Source: Panagrolaimus kolymaensis
Taxonomy: Eukaryota > Nematoda > Chromadorea > Rhabditida > Panagrolaimidae
Direction: 5' to 3'
Length of the DNA stretch: 64,000 bases
Assembly (NCBI GenBank): GCA_028622995.1
Contig: JAJQJQ010000046.1
Span: 434,001 to 498,000 of the forward strand
The notes below the pieces were generated by a model. That model was given only the letters and a program-made list of their open reading frames with translations. It made no database searches and was not told the origin of the DNA. The translations under genes were made by a program, and so were the position numbers. Positions 34,898 to 47,100 of this stretch are shown here, piece by piece; the stretch's first letter is position 1, and each line of letters starts with the position of its first letter.

Positions 34898-35612
34898 CTA
34901 AAAAGGAAAATTTGTTTAAATTTTATGAGAAAAAGACAGGTTATCACAATTCCAATTTTTTTTTTAAAGTGGATGACTGGTTGCTCTGATTATAATAAAT
35001 TTAAATTTATTTTAAATACTCAAGTGGATATCTGATTCTTTTTCATTTAGTTGCAAAAGTTGACTCCATACTTCACTACTGAAGCTTGTGCCAAAATATA
35101 AAAATTACGACTTTTTTTCAGTGCTCTATTTTTGAAAACAAAAGACAGATTCTTTTTTGTAGTAAATTTGTTGAACATTATTAAAGCAGAAAAAGCCAAG
35201 AATTCTTTTTAGAGCTGATAAAATTGGCGGTTCTGCTTGAATTCTGATTCAACATACAAAACTTATTTAGAATTCAGCTACTTTCGAATTTTTGTTTTAC
35301 TCAAATCAATTTTATTGACTCCTTTCATAAATCATATTCAAAATTGGACACGACCAACTAAAAAAGTCAAAATCTCTTTTTCTGGCAGTTAAAGTTGGCG
35401 GCTGAATTTAAATTCGGATTCATCATATTCATCATCTTGGTTAGAACAAGAACTTTGGAGCCCACCTTCGGTGGAAAATAACATTTTAAACATATTTTTT
35501 GTAACTTGTTTAACTTTGAAATCTAGTCATGTGCAAAATAAAATTTATTGGAATTTTCAAAATGGCATAGTAATGTGTGGATATACAAAAAAATCAAGAA
35601 AACAAAAAAAAT
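34898..35612. other. Intergenic with two diverged short repeats
   Basis: Segments near 35206-35255 and 35378-35425 share an order of motifs (GCTGATAAAATTGGCGGTTCTG / GGCAGTTAAAGTTGGCGGCTG followed by GAATT and GATTCA). They look like an old tandem duplication. No gene supported. Confidence 0.35.
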
Positions 35613-38600
35613 TTATATTATCGTGTTAGTTTGAAAAATATCATAAATATTTACATTATTTTTATTGTAGAATTTAAGTCGTTCATAAACTTCTTCAACA
35701 ATCGCTTCACTTCGTTTTTGTAAATCAGGTTCATTAATTTGTGGTTTAACTTCGAGTAAACTTCGAAATCTTTGAATGGAAACAAAAGTTCCAACAGGTT
35801 TAACGGAGATCAAACGAGTTTTAGAATCTTAAAAATGGTGGTTATCATTCCCAACTAAAAAAGCCACATAAAAATTTAAAAGAGCTTACAATATTTTATA
35901 GGTTTTTGACATAAAACAATTCGAGCACAACCACATTTAATTGCAACTTGAGTTAATAATTCCTTATAATTTTCACAATTTTGTGGAAGTTCAAGAGTAA
36001 ATGTAAACCCTTCAGTAGTTTTGCTAATTTGAGTGCTTTCATAAATTTCATTAGGTAAACAATCAAATCGACGATTAGTTGCAATTGGATAAAATGTATC
36101 CATTGCAAGATAATATAAAGTTTGACATTGATTGGATGTTAAATTTTCATTCTTTAAAATGGGTGAAAGAGATATTCCAGATGAAGAGAAACCAAAAGAT
36201 CGACTCATTAAATAACGAATAAATTCCCAAAATCTTTTTCCAAGGCCACCTATTTGATTTTTGAGATCAATGATTTGAGTATCATCAAAATGAATAAACT
36301 AAAAAATAAAATAAAGATGATTTAGAAAAGCGATAGCTAAAACTTGCATCAAGGAAGCCATCTGAAGTTTTAAGTTCACCAATACCATAAAGAATAAAAA
36401 GTACATCAATGGTCTTTTTGGAAATATCGTTTATTTTATGCTTTGTTGTCCATTCACGAATAAAAAATAATATTTCTGATAGTCCTAAAAATATGGTTTA
36501 TTTAAACTTCTTAGGATATCCTCAAAGACCAACAACAACTAACCATTATAATGTTGACAAATTTCTGCAACAAAATAACTCATTTCATTATTATTTTTTC
36601 TTGATGCAAGGGTTTTCCTGATAAGTTTATTAAAATCATTAAATTCATTTTCGAATGCTTTCACCGAATTTTCAATGTGAATTGATATTCGATTAAAAAG
36701 AGGACAAATTGAAAACAAATTCCGATTTTGTGGTTGAAGAAGATATTGCTGTCGATTATACGCAAGGATATCAGAAACCAACCACGCAAATGAAAGATGT
36801 TTGGTATCCGTGTAAGCCATTCGATAATAAGCACTAGTCTTTTGACGCATTTTTTCATTTGGATTTGTACAAACTCGACGAAAAATTTCTTTAACTCCAT
36901 TACACAAATTATCATCGATGATAGTATTTTTTTTAATGCCACCAAATTCTTCAAAAAATTGAAGTCTAAATTCTGAATAAACATTTGAAACTTGTTCTTC
37001 AATCATGTGTTGGGTATTAAAAAGTGACATGTTATCATTTTCTTTATCATTTATTCGTTTTTTTAATGCAGTAAAACGACCAGAAAATAATTGGCTTTCT
37101 TTTTGAATTCCATAATCTTCCATTAAATTCTAAAAAGTTGTGTAAATATTTTTCACTTTTACCAAAATTAAAACTCACTTCAATGGTTGCACTATATTTA
37201 TTATAATCAATTTGGGCTTTAGTTTTGTAAGAGAAATCATCAAATACAAGAACGGATTCATCTAAAGTAACTTCCTGATCGATTGTATCAGTAATTTCTT
37301 GAATTCTAATAAGCTCTTTAATTTCAATGCATCGATTAAAAAGATCACCAAGAAGCCGAACGGATTTATATGAAGCTGTGTAATTTTTACACATAAAATT
37401 TGGAAACCTTTCAACTCTTTCCGGTGGTAAACCATTTTCCCATTTTGGTGTTAATGGAATAGGAGTTTCACCGGATTTTGGAAAATCTACCGCTTGATTA
37501 TGTTTTTTTGCAATATTAAAACAATGCTAAAAATGAATTATAAAAAGCTATAACTTAAAGGGAAAATATTTAACTAACTTCGCTATTAATTCCATATAAA
37601 TCAGAATTAGCTAAATGTGCATTCGCAATTTTCCCAATAGCATCTTGAGAAATGTATTTCGTAAAAAATTTAATCATATGTTGAGTAAAATTTTTCTTTA
37701 CTTCATTTTCATCCAATACATCTTCATTTTTTGATTTCGTGGGTGAGAAATCAAAAGCGGGTTCATTGCGATCTATGAAAAGTGCGAGATCCCAAAAGAT
37801 TGAATATTCATCTCCATCAAGATCAGATCCAGCCATTTCATCAGGATGAGGACGAGGACCATGTTGTGGAAAGATTACAACATCAACGATGTCGTATAAG
37901 CAAGGAATATCGACAGCTAAAAAAAGGCTTTTAAACTTTCTGCAAAAAAGGTATGAAACCAAACCTTCAAACATTCGAACATCTCCTGCAACAACGGATG
38001 GATTTTTGGTAATTAAAACTGGGCCTTTAAGAATAGTTTTTTGAGCATGTGGGCCCGGATATTTTAGTGTTGCATTATTAGTGTATTGATAAAATATTTG
38101 GCCATATTGTAAGAGTCCAGTTTCATCTACAGCTCCAAAAGCCATTCTGCCTTGTGAGATCGGAATATGGATTTGTATTTTATCAATGAGTTTATCTAAA
38201 ACCGAACACAATCATTAAAATCTGAGTTTAACGTTATTAAAAAAATTTACGTAAAGCAACCATAGCTGATGATCGAAGAAGGGAGCGAAAAAAAGGTTCT
38301 TCAGTTAAATAAAAATCTTTTAATCGATTATAAAGAATATATTTAGGAAATTCATTGAGAGTTAATAAAACAGAATTTTCGTCGTATAAAGGTGATATGG
38401 CAGAATCAATATGAAGTTCAAGTAATTCATGAATGCGATTACTTATACGATTATGAGATTCAGGGCTTTGCATTTCGGATACCTAAAACATGAGATTACC
38501 ATAATTTATTAAATTAATAAAAGATAACCACTTACTTGATCCAGGATATTAATTAAAGGTTTATTTAAAGATACCGAAATGGGACTCGAAACTTTAACTA

Positions 38601-41091
38601 TTTCAATATGAAGTTGATTTGGTCCATAAAATTTATGCTGTGATTCACGAAAAATTAATGATTGAGAATACCATGGTAAAGATTTGTTTTTATTTTTAAC
38701 ATTTTGTTGTCCAAATTGCTTTTGTTTAATTGAGCATTCTTCGATTTCTCCCATCAATGAATTCATTAAAACGATGCCTTTATAACCTCGAAAACGAATT
38801 TGAAAACAACATGGAAGACATTTGCCAAGTTTTAAATCTTTAACAATTTTTCGGACATAATTTGGAGAAATCATTCCAACTCCATCGGAAAATGTATAAG
38901 AATTTCCATTGGAATCTGATCCACCTTTATAATCCCATATTTCACTATAAGCTTGACGCTCAATTTCAATTTGAAGTTGTCGAGCTTGAGTGAAACATTG
39001 TCCCATACGACTCATAGCTTTAGGAATGGAATTAAAGTTAAATCGACCACATTCAAGTCGAAATTTTGCAACTTCATTGGGAGTTCCAGCAAGATAATAA
39101 CATCCATGGTCACGTAATTGAGAATTGGATGAACAAAGATAAGAAAAATGGCGATCTGAAAAGCCTTGATAAAATTTAAATAAGTAAAATGAAAAAAACT
39201 TACTTCCAATGATAATGGGGTTTTCCAAAGTTTCTGTAACAGTTTTTGGGAGCAAAATTTTGTTAAGTTGGGAAAGTTTGTTATTATCATCATCCCTGAA
39301 ACCACAATATCTATCTTACATTTGAAAAAAGAATTAAGAAAAAACATACCTAAAAACAATTCTTAACATATTTTCAGGTTTTTTCCTACGCAACGAACGA
39401 TTTCCCATAATTAATTCAGGATTAAGATAAAGTTTACGAGTAGGAGTTATAATAATTTTTCGTACTCGCATATATCCATCTTTACTAAGAGTATCATTGG
39501 ATTCCGTAATCGTTTTTAATCCAGAATTATTATTATAAATCATTCTAAAGAAATAACATGGATTTGGAACATCTGTGGCGCCATGAATATGTTGAAGCAT
39601 GGTTTCGAGAACTTTGATAGTTTTTGGAATTGCTTAAAAAACGCTTTAAAATTTAAATATTTTTTGTTATCAAAACTTACTGGCATCTGGATTTTCTTGA
39701 ATATCTTTTTCATATTGGTTCAAAACATCATTCAAAAATTTCATAAAATAACTTATGCGACTCTTTTGTGGGCGAAAAAAATGATCATAAATTTCACCGC
39801 CACAGCTAATTAAAGCTTCAATGGCATAAATAAGTGGAAAATATTCGGGGTTTAACAGCTTTCCATAACAAGGATCATTCAATTGAATATTTTTAAGGAA
39901 ATTGTCATTGAAATAATTATTAATATTACAAAGAGGTTCTTTGCTCAAAAATCTAAATTCTATAGGTGAATCAATATTTTTTCGCAATCGATCTAAGCAA
40001 TCCATTAATATACGACCCTAAAAAGTTTACAGATATAATCAAATATTTAAATAGCAAAAATATACAAACATACATCGACATTAAAACTTTCCAAAAGTAA
40101 AGTGGATGCAAGAGAGATGGAATTTTTGAGATTATCATTATTATCTTTATTCCAAGTTAGCCATCGACCACTTGCCTGAAAGTTGATGTCTTTACCATCT
40201 TTAGCTTTAGATGCATCAGAAATATATAACATAACAGGATAACGAAGTTGAAAATAAAATATTGCTGTAATTCCATCTTGATCGTTATAATCTAATTGAA
40301 CGATTAATCTACGAATGGATGAATAATTCACTTTAATTTCAACTATTCTTCCGCCAGTTTTTGAAGATTCTATGGGGTTTTTAGGATTTGGCTTTGGAGG
40401 TTTAAAATTTGGGAATGTTACAATAAAAGCTTCCCGATCATGTTCAAAAATAGAGAGCATATTATGTTCTGTTGTTTCTTTCATATCCCGTTGATTTCGA
40501 AGATAAATATCAAAAACATTTTTTCCGTTCTTGGGAGCCGCGAATTCATAAGTTGGAGCGAAATACCGTCGATGATTAATACTTCCAAAAGCAATTTTAT
40601 TAAGAGAAAAAATATTTTGAAGTCTAAAATTTGGAAATTTAAAGTTAGTCATCGAGTTGAGGTATCTCTCTTAAAAAAAGACATACTCAAATTTTGCAGG
40701 AGATATATTTTTACTCATAAAGCTTAAAGTTACTGTATGATTACCATGCCCAATTTTGAAATCGTTTTCAAGTTTATTAAAAACCATGGACATTTCACAA
40801 ATAGCTTTTGTAAGTCGTTCATATTTATCTTTTTCTCGATCCCGATCCAATTCAATATAAAATCGTCGTTCTTCCTTTTCCTCAAATAAACTTATCTCTT
40901 TTCTAACCGATTCCATATCATCTTTAATAAATGTAAGATTATTTATAGTTTCATATTTATAAGCTTCACATTTCTAAAATATGCTTCTCATTAAAAAAAA
41001 TTTAAGCAAAGAGAAAACAACTTACAGCTAAAAATGCATCAACAATTTCTAAAGAAAATTCTTTAAAAATAAGTCGACAGACATATGTCAT
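35613..41091 (-). CDS. Cellular RNA-dependent RNA polymerase (EGO-1/RRF type), 15 exons
   Basis: Exons (minus) 41091-41026, 40973-40687, 40623-40074, 40017-39681, 39632-39350, 39295-39204, 39155-38536, 38482-38251, 38195-37965, 37916-37579, 37526-37179, 37129-36544, 36484-36348, 36298-35890 and 35827-35613 keep phase throughout: 1576 residues, as in nematode RdRPs. Hallmarks in order: VRKIIITPTRKLYLNPE, SRMGQCFTQARQ, FSDGVGMIS, QIRFRGYKGIV, GRMAFGAVDETGLLQYGQ, GPVLITKNPSVVAGDVRMFEAVDIP, HGPRPHPDEMAGSDLDGDEY (catalytic DLDGD), and KHNQAVDFPKSGE. Such enzymes copy target RNAs into secondary 22G-type siRNAs in germline or soma. Odd features: one GC-AG intron (donor GCAAGT at 36347), and AAG acceptors before the exons starting 39632 and 35827. 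Orthology to ego-1, rrf-1 or rrf-3 not decided. Confidence 0.93.
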
Positions 41092-41190
41092 TATTGATAA
41101 TATAAATCATTAACTAAGACTAGCAAAAAAAATTGAGAGAAAGATAAAAATGTGAATGGATTAAATCATTTATTAATTATTGTATTAGCT

Positions 41191-41249
41191 ACTTCCGGGG
41201 CCGCGGGATATCTTCGCAGGTGCAGGTGGCATTGGCAAGGCATTAAGCC
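41191..41249. other. Small GC-rich islet upstream of the RdRP gene
   Basis: ACTTCCGGGGCCGCGGG followed by CGCAGGTGCAGGTGGC stands out from about 70% AT surroundings. No coding or element assignment. Confidence 0.3.
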
Positions 41250-41269
41250 AAAATAAACAAATTCTTAAA

Positions 41270-41409
41270 TTTCAAATTACCAATTCAGCTGTAAAGGTAT
41301 CATTAATATTAACAATATGTTTACTATAGAGTTTAAGTCGTTCATAAATTTCTTCAACAATCGTTTCACTGCTGCTTGTTTTCATAAATTCATTCGGTAA
41401 ACGATTAAT
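41270..41409 (-). pseudogene. Relic of a second RdRP copy
   Basis: The minus strand reads RLPNEFMKTSS followed by SETIVEEIYERLKLYSKHIVNI, matching two separate pieces of the neighbouring RdRP C-terminus (CLPNEIYEST and SEAIVEEVYERLKFYNKNNVNI) with the intervening segment of about 100 residues deleted. It ends at TGA 41272-41270. This is a degenerate leftover of a tandem duplicate lying just upstream of the complete gene. Confidence 0.75.
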
Positions 41410-41470
41410 TTCACAAAAATAATTATTTATTACATATGCAAATTAGATTAAAACAATATTTTTTTATATT

Positions 41471-42604
41471 CTAGGCTTCAGCTTCAGAGTCGGAATTATC
41501 ATCGTTGCTATTTTCACAAGCAGAAAAGAATTCATCGTCTAAAAAAATACAAAACTTAAATAATGAAAAATACTAAAACAACTAACCATCTTTGAAAGGG
41601 TCAAATTCAGATACAAATGTTTCATTATCACATGGAGCAAGATCTTCACCATTTAGTTCCTCAGCATCCGAATCAAATTCTGATCCAACAAATGACGAGG
41701 CATCGTCATCAGTTTCAATGGTTCTAAAAACAAAAATGTGTTTGATACAGTAAGAAATTAGCAAATAAAAATTACCGAATGGAAAGAGATGATGCAATTG
41801 AATAAGTGTCGATAGAATGTTCATTAAGGGATAAACATTTATCAGTAATACCTTCACGAATTTTTAAGCTTGTTCCAAAATCAACTTCAGTATCACAATC
41901 TTGAATATCAGCCAAATTTGCCATGGATTTTGATTTTGTTGATGAAGATAATAATTCACCAGATAATTCTGATTCTTTAGCACACAAAGTTAAATCACTT
42001 TGACTTCTTTTTGCAACCATTGTCTAAAAACAATCAAGTTTAATGATAGTTATTGTAATGATAATAATAATAATAAAAAAACATACCATTCGAGGTTTGA
42101 CATTTATTTGAGGTCGAAGAGTAAAAGCCCAATTGAAAGGTTTTAAAAATGCAGGAATTGAATAAAAATGGAATACAGCGGAAAGTGCCAAAAGTATCAA
42201 AGTGAATTCAGTTCGACAAAAATTGAATGCATCTGTGAGCTTCCAATTACCACGTTGTTGAGGAATGAGTGAAGCAATAGGAGAAACAAGTGCCATTAAA
42301 ATACGAACATGAGCAGCAAACCAACAAAAGATGAAATGAAGACAAAATGCGAGATGATATGGAAGATAGTGATGCTGAAAAGTATACGAAATATTAGGTA
42401 AGTTTATTATCAACGAAATCGCATGAAAACAGCTTTCTTTCTTCCATCTTTCTTAAAAATCAAAACAGAGAAGAAGAAAAAAATACTCACCAAAAGTTCT
42501 TTATTTGTAGTAACAATTGAATCAAAATTTAAGCCATTTTTGAATTGATCATTTAAATATTTGAGATATTTTACAAGCGGCGAGCGTTTAGCTTCATCTC
42601 CCAT
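41471..42604 (-). CDS. Membrane protein with acidic tail and FFAT-like motif
   Basis: Exons 42604-42491, 42374-42087, 42023-41776, 41723-41587 and 41538-41471 join in frame to 284 residues (start MGDEAKRSPLVKYL). The second exon has two hydrophobic regions (LPYHLAFCLHFIFCWFAAHV and FTLILLALSAVFHFYSIPAF). The rest is a Ser/Asp/Glu-rich cytosolic-looking tail. Near the C-terminus, within acidic surroundings, is D-EFFSACE-N, which fits the EFFDAxE FFAT consensus with Ser at position 4, the phospho-FFAT variant bound by the MSP domain of VAP. This would place it at ER contact sites (inference). Family not recognised. Confidence 0.72.
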
Positions 42605-42848
42605 TTTTTGTTTGTTTGTTGCTTTCAAATAAACCTTTTTGTGAATTTGTTCACTTCATTTGTCTGAAGCTCAAAGTTTCCCATGATTTCATTCAAATTT
42701 GCATAAGTTTGCCGACCCACAAGAAATGAATATGGTCTTTATAAGCTCGAAAAAAAAACTTTTGTCATTTACACTTTTCATTTACGACGAAAGAGGTCGC
42801 TTCAATTTCTCTATTGTTCGTGAAAGAAAGAAAATCAAATCAAAGAAA

Positions 42849-43365
42849 ATGGCGGATTCTGATGATGTTGCAACTGCACTTAGTTCTTTCTCATACAGTG
42901 AATATTCTGAACCACCATCTGAAGTTGCTGTAACCTTTGCTGGTAAGTTATTTTTTTATTGTTAGCATTTATATTATTTGTTGCTTTAACAACTAAATTT
43001 TTTTAGAATCCGTTGCATCTCAATTGTCACTTAATACTTGTGCAACCTCGGTTTCTCAATATTCTGAACCTCCAAGTGAAGCCAACGTTGAATTCAGTCA
43101 AATTGAAACCTTCCATCCTGTTCTTATTCAAAGTGGTCTCAATGATGATACTCTTAATCCTGCTTATTCTGATTATTCTCTTCCACCAAGCGAAGCTGAT
43201 GTTGATATGGACAAACTTGAAATGCTCTATCCTCAAAGTAAATTTTTGGTTGCATTCAAAAATTTTTAATCTCATTTAATGTTTTTAGGCTACTTTACCA
43301 AACTCGTTGCTCCTGAACGCGAAGATTGCGACACTCGTGCTCCACCTCAAATGTCTGCTGTTTAA
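42849..43365 (+). CDS. Small acidic protein with three YSEPPSE repeats
   Basis: Exons 42849-42942, 43007-43237 and 43289-43365 join in frame to 133 residues. The sequence contains three copies of one unit: SEYSEPPSEVAV, SQYSEPPSEANVEFSQIE and SDYSLPPSEADVDMDKLE. The remainder is acidic; it ends APPQMSAV. No signal peptide or membrane segment. No family known to me; SYSEPPSE-type repeats could be phosphorylated docking motifs (guess). Divergent from the membrane-protein gene, 244 bp apart. Confidence 0.7.
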
Positions 43366-44110
43366 AAATTGTATACTCTCAAACTAGCATAATCAACAGT
43401 GTTTTTGTAACATGTTATTTATTTATTTAATGATTAATGAATGAGAAATAATAAATATATAAATATACTTTGAAGTGTAACAATATCAGGAGGAGTTAAT
43501 AGGAATTGTATTATTGTGCACGACAAGCATGCGACAATCTACAGTGAGTGAGATTTCTGAATTGTTTATATAAGAATGTGGCGACCATTTGGCGGTAGAT
43601 CAGCAACAATAGTATTGCTTTGTCGATCCTACTTGGGTGCTCTCATATAGTTGGAAATACAGTGAGTGTCAGCAGTAACTTATGCCCAGTGAAGCTGCAG
43701 TACATACTAGCCTTTTTCTATGGATGTCACAATATTTGTCGAAAAGGTTTATCGTAACGCGGTTCACCAACATCAGATTCATCATCAAATATCTTTTTCT
43801 GATAAACTCTGAGTATTATTTATGTCAATCAGAAAAACTTTTAAATTTGTTTCTTATAATAATGAATACACATCTAAATTTCTGTAATCGAAAAATTTTA
43901 AAATTTTTATTAACTTGCTTATATTTTAAAAAATTACATACAAAATACATACATTTTGAGATCAATTTTAAAAAATAATATAAAAAGAAGTCATTCAGCG
44001 AAAGTAAAATAATACACAAAGAAAGCATATAGATCATAGAATACAATTAGTTAATAAGTGCCTGTTTTAAACTGAAAAACAAAATTACATAATAATAAAG
44101 CTTAGGTAAG
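43366..44110. other. Intergenic between convergent genes, with an unexplained hairpin
   Basis: 43585-43640 contains GTAGATCAGCAACAATAGTATTGCTTTGTCGATCCTAC-type pairing (outer GTAG-ATC with GAT-CCTAC, inner AGCAA with TTGCT), in a locally less AT-rich stretch. It could be a structured RNA, but I see no box elements. The remainder is AT-rich. Confidence 0.3.
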
Positions 44111-47100
44111 TTAAATACATTTAGGATAAGATTGCGAATTATAAATTCCAAAACTTCTTGGATTCGGCATATTTGAAGCATTAAAATTTCCATAAGTTGT
44201 TGGATTAAATGTGGAATTAAAAAATCCTGTAGGTTGTAAATGGGCTGGATTAATGAGATGCCGATAATTGGCAGCCGTATGCCATGAAGGATGCATAAAA
44301 TCTGATTGAAGCCTTGCTGCTGCGGCTGCAGAATGAGAAAATATATCCGCTGTTGTATGATGCGGAGGTTGAGGTTGCAAAGCTTGAGCAATGCCTTGAA
44401 AATCAAATTTATATGCATATCGCTTTCCATGAACTTTACACATAATATTTTTATCATAATAATATCGTAATGCTCGAGACATTTTATCATAATTCATATT
44501 GGGTTTGGATTTTCGCTCGCCCCATCGACGAGCAACATCATCAGGATCAATAAGTTTGAATTCGCCTTGAGTTCCTTCCCAAGTAATTACTTCTTTATTA
44601 GATACATCAGAAAGTAGTTCCATCAAAAATTGCCATAATTGAATTTGACCCGAACCCGAGCTAGCAAGTTTACTACTCATTGGTCCAAGCATTTGATAAG
44701 GGTCTGAAAATTATTGTGGAAAAAAGTTAAATTTTTGCTTTAAAATTTTTATTCTTCGAGAAAAATATTTTCGATATGCAAGCTTGACTTGAATTTTTAG
44801 TTTTTTCTCATTTTTTCTATTACCGTATTCTGTTTTTTTTATTTACCTCTCTGACCACATTAACCCTCATTTTTGCTTCATTATCCAAATTTGATCCTAT
44901 TCCTTTTCACTTCATTGCTTCAATAATCTTAATTTGTCTCTAACCATGTTTTCTCGCTTCGTTGTAACCTCATTTGTCTCAATTTTTTAATCGAAGCCAA
45001 AAAATGAAAACTGGCAATTGTTTTTTTTTTCTCGCGTCAGCGTTCTTCACAAACGCGCAACAGCCGGTTAATGTTCGCCCTTGCTTTTCATTGTTTTTGT
45101 TACTTTCTTCAATCTTGAGAAAGTGGTTTGCCTCGATTTAATTTACCTTACCTCTTTCTTGAGATTCAAGACAGATAAACTATTTTGTATAAAAAAAACA
45201 CAGGTGTTTCTCGACAGATTCTCTCTCATTTTTTTAATGCTTGAATAACATACAAAAAATAATGTATTGTTTTGATTTTTTATGATTGAGAATTCAAGGT
45301 CATTGTTTTTAAAAGCAAGTGATTAAGCTTTGTTTTAATTTTTAAAACAAAAAATTACTGTAATCTTTTATAAACAAAAGCATTTGCGTCAATTTTTAAA
45401 TCCCTTTTATTGAACTTTTAACTTTCTTAAAGAATTGCCTTTTTTCAGTGCCTTATTTTTTACTTCTTTCAATTTCGTGTAATTTCATGATTTTTTTCTT
45501 AAACCAATTTAACGAATAAAAATAAAAAAAGAGCAGCAGTAGCTACTTCCAAAGAGGGAACGGAGTCAATTAAAAATTCAGTAAGAGAAGAAACCTCATT
45601 AACGCCGCCGCCATTTTTTTCTTTTTTGTTTTTGAAAAATCGACAATTGCTAAAGGGCATAACAATAGAATTTCTGTCGAGCTTCATTGTTGATTCAAAG
45701 AATGAATAAAAATAGAAAATTAAAGTAGCGCATCTTAAAATCAAAAGAAAAAAATGAGGCAACAACGCTTGCTAGCTTTTTGGGAATAGAATAAGAATGA
45801 ATGACAGAGATTCATGGCATGTCAACACGCGACATGCCGCTTTTCTTTTAAAGCATTTTATTATATAGTTTTTTTATTATGCGGGAAAATTGGATAAAAG
45901 AAAAACAATTAAACAAGTTAATAGGTTCATCAAAAATTTAGATACTGTTTATTTTAACTTTTTTGAAGTTCGCTTTTTCTTTGTCCCTCTTTTTTTTGGA
46001 AGTCAATTTGTTGTGTTAGAATCTTGAGACAAATAACAACCATAAAATAAATAAACAGCAGTCGAGATTTGCATGATTGCTTTTGTTTGTTCGCGCAATT
46101 TGTTCTGTCAACCGGAATAATTTTATGTTTAAAGCATCTTCGAAAAAGTCAAGGAGAGAGAGAGACACGACAAATTGAATTTAAAAAAAATGAAGATTTG
46201 ATTAGGTAAATTTTTTTAACAAAGTTTTTTTTCATTGGAATTATTTATTTTTGCAGTTGATGATTCATCGATGAGTACCGTAGTTATTTTATAAAAAGTT
46301 TTGGAATTAGAAATAATTCTCAAACTTTCTTTTCCTCAGACAAGAAACCCTAAAATTTCTCGGACTTCCTCCTTCTATGTCAATGATCTATTAAAAACTA
46401 CATTCTTTTTTTATTTTACTATTTATTATCCAGGTAATAATGTCTTCTCTATCTCCACCAAAAACTCATGCCATATGGCTCCTTTAAATCTTGCAAGAAA
46501 AATGTCGTTAACTTCCGACAGTTGCGCAATTTACTTACTTTCTCCCATTTTTTTGTGACAGCAAAAGCAAAAACAAAAACAAAAAATTGCGCGAAATTGA
46601 GAAAAAAAAAACTTAATAGCATCATTTTTTTTTTCTCAAAATAAAAAAATGACATAAATCTTTTTTAAAGATTACTTCGAAGAGAGAAAAAAAATACGGT
46701 AATGGAGAAAAAAAGAATAAAGATAAAGGCTTTCTTACCAGGTTGCATGGTTGTCGTCGATGATGCAGCACTTGGAGGACAAGTTGGTGGTAATCTTATT
46801 GTTGAAGGGCATGATGAAAAGCAATTATTCATTGAATTTGGATTATTATTAAATTGATTATTTCCCTATAAAAAATTAATAACTATGATGATGTCATTTG
46901 CAAACTATGGGGGATTGGTTCACCTCTTCTTTTATTCCTCCAGATTGCTGTTGCTGTTGTTGTTGCTCAATTCCATTTGAATTTGTTGAAGCTCCATTTT
47001 GTTGAAGTGATAAATTTATACCTAAAACGCACATGTTTATGTTTGATTCAAATCAAAACATGGATATTTGTGCTTTTGAAGACAGAGTATTGCTCAGGGA

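Noticed and set aside
43585..43640. Possible tRNA or snoRNA
   Set aside because: Some hairpin pairing, but no A/B boxes, C/D or H/ACA boxes.
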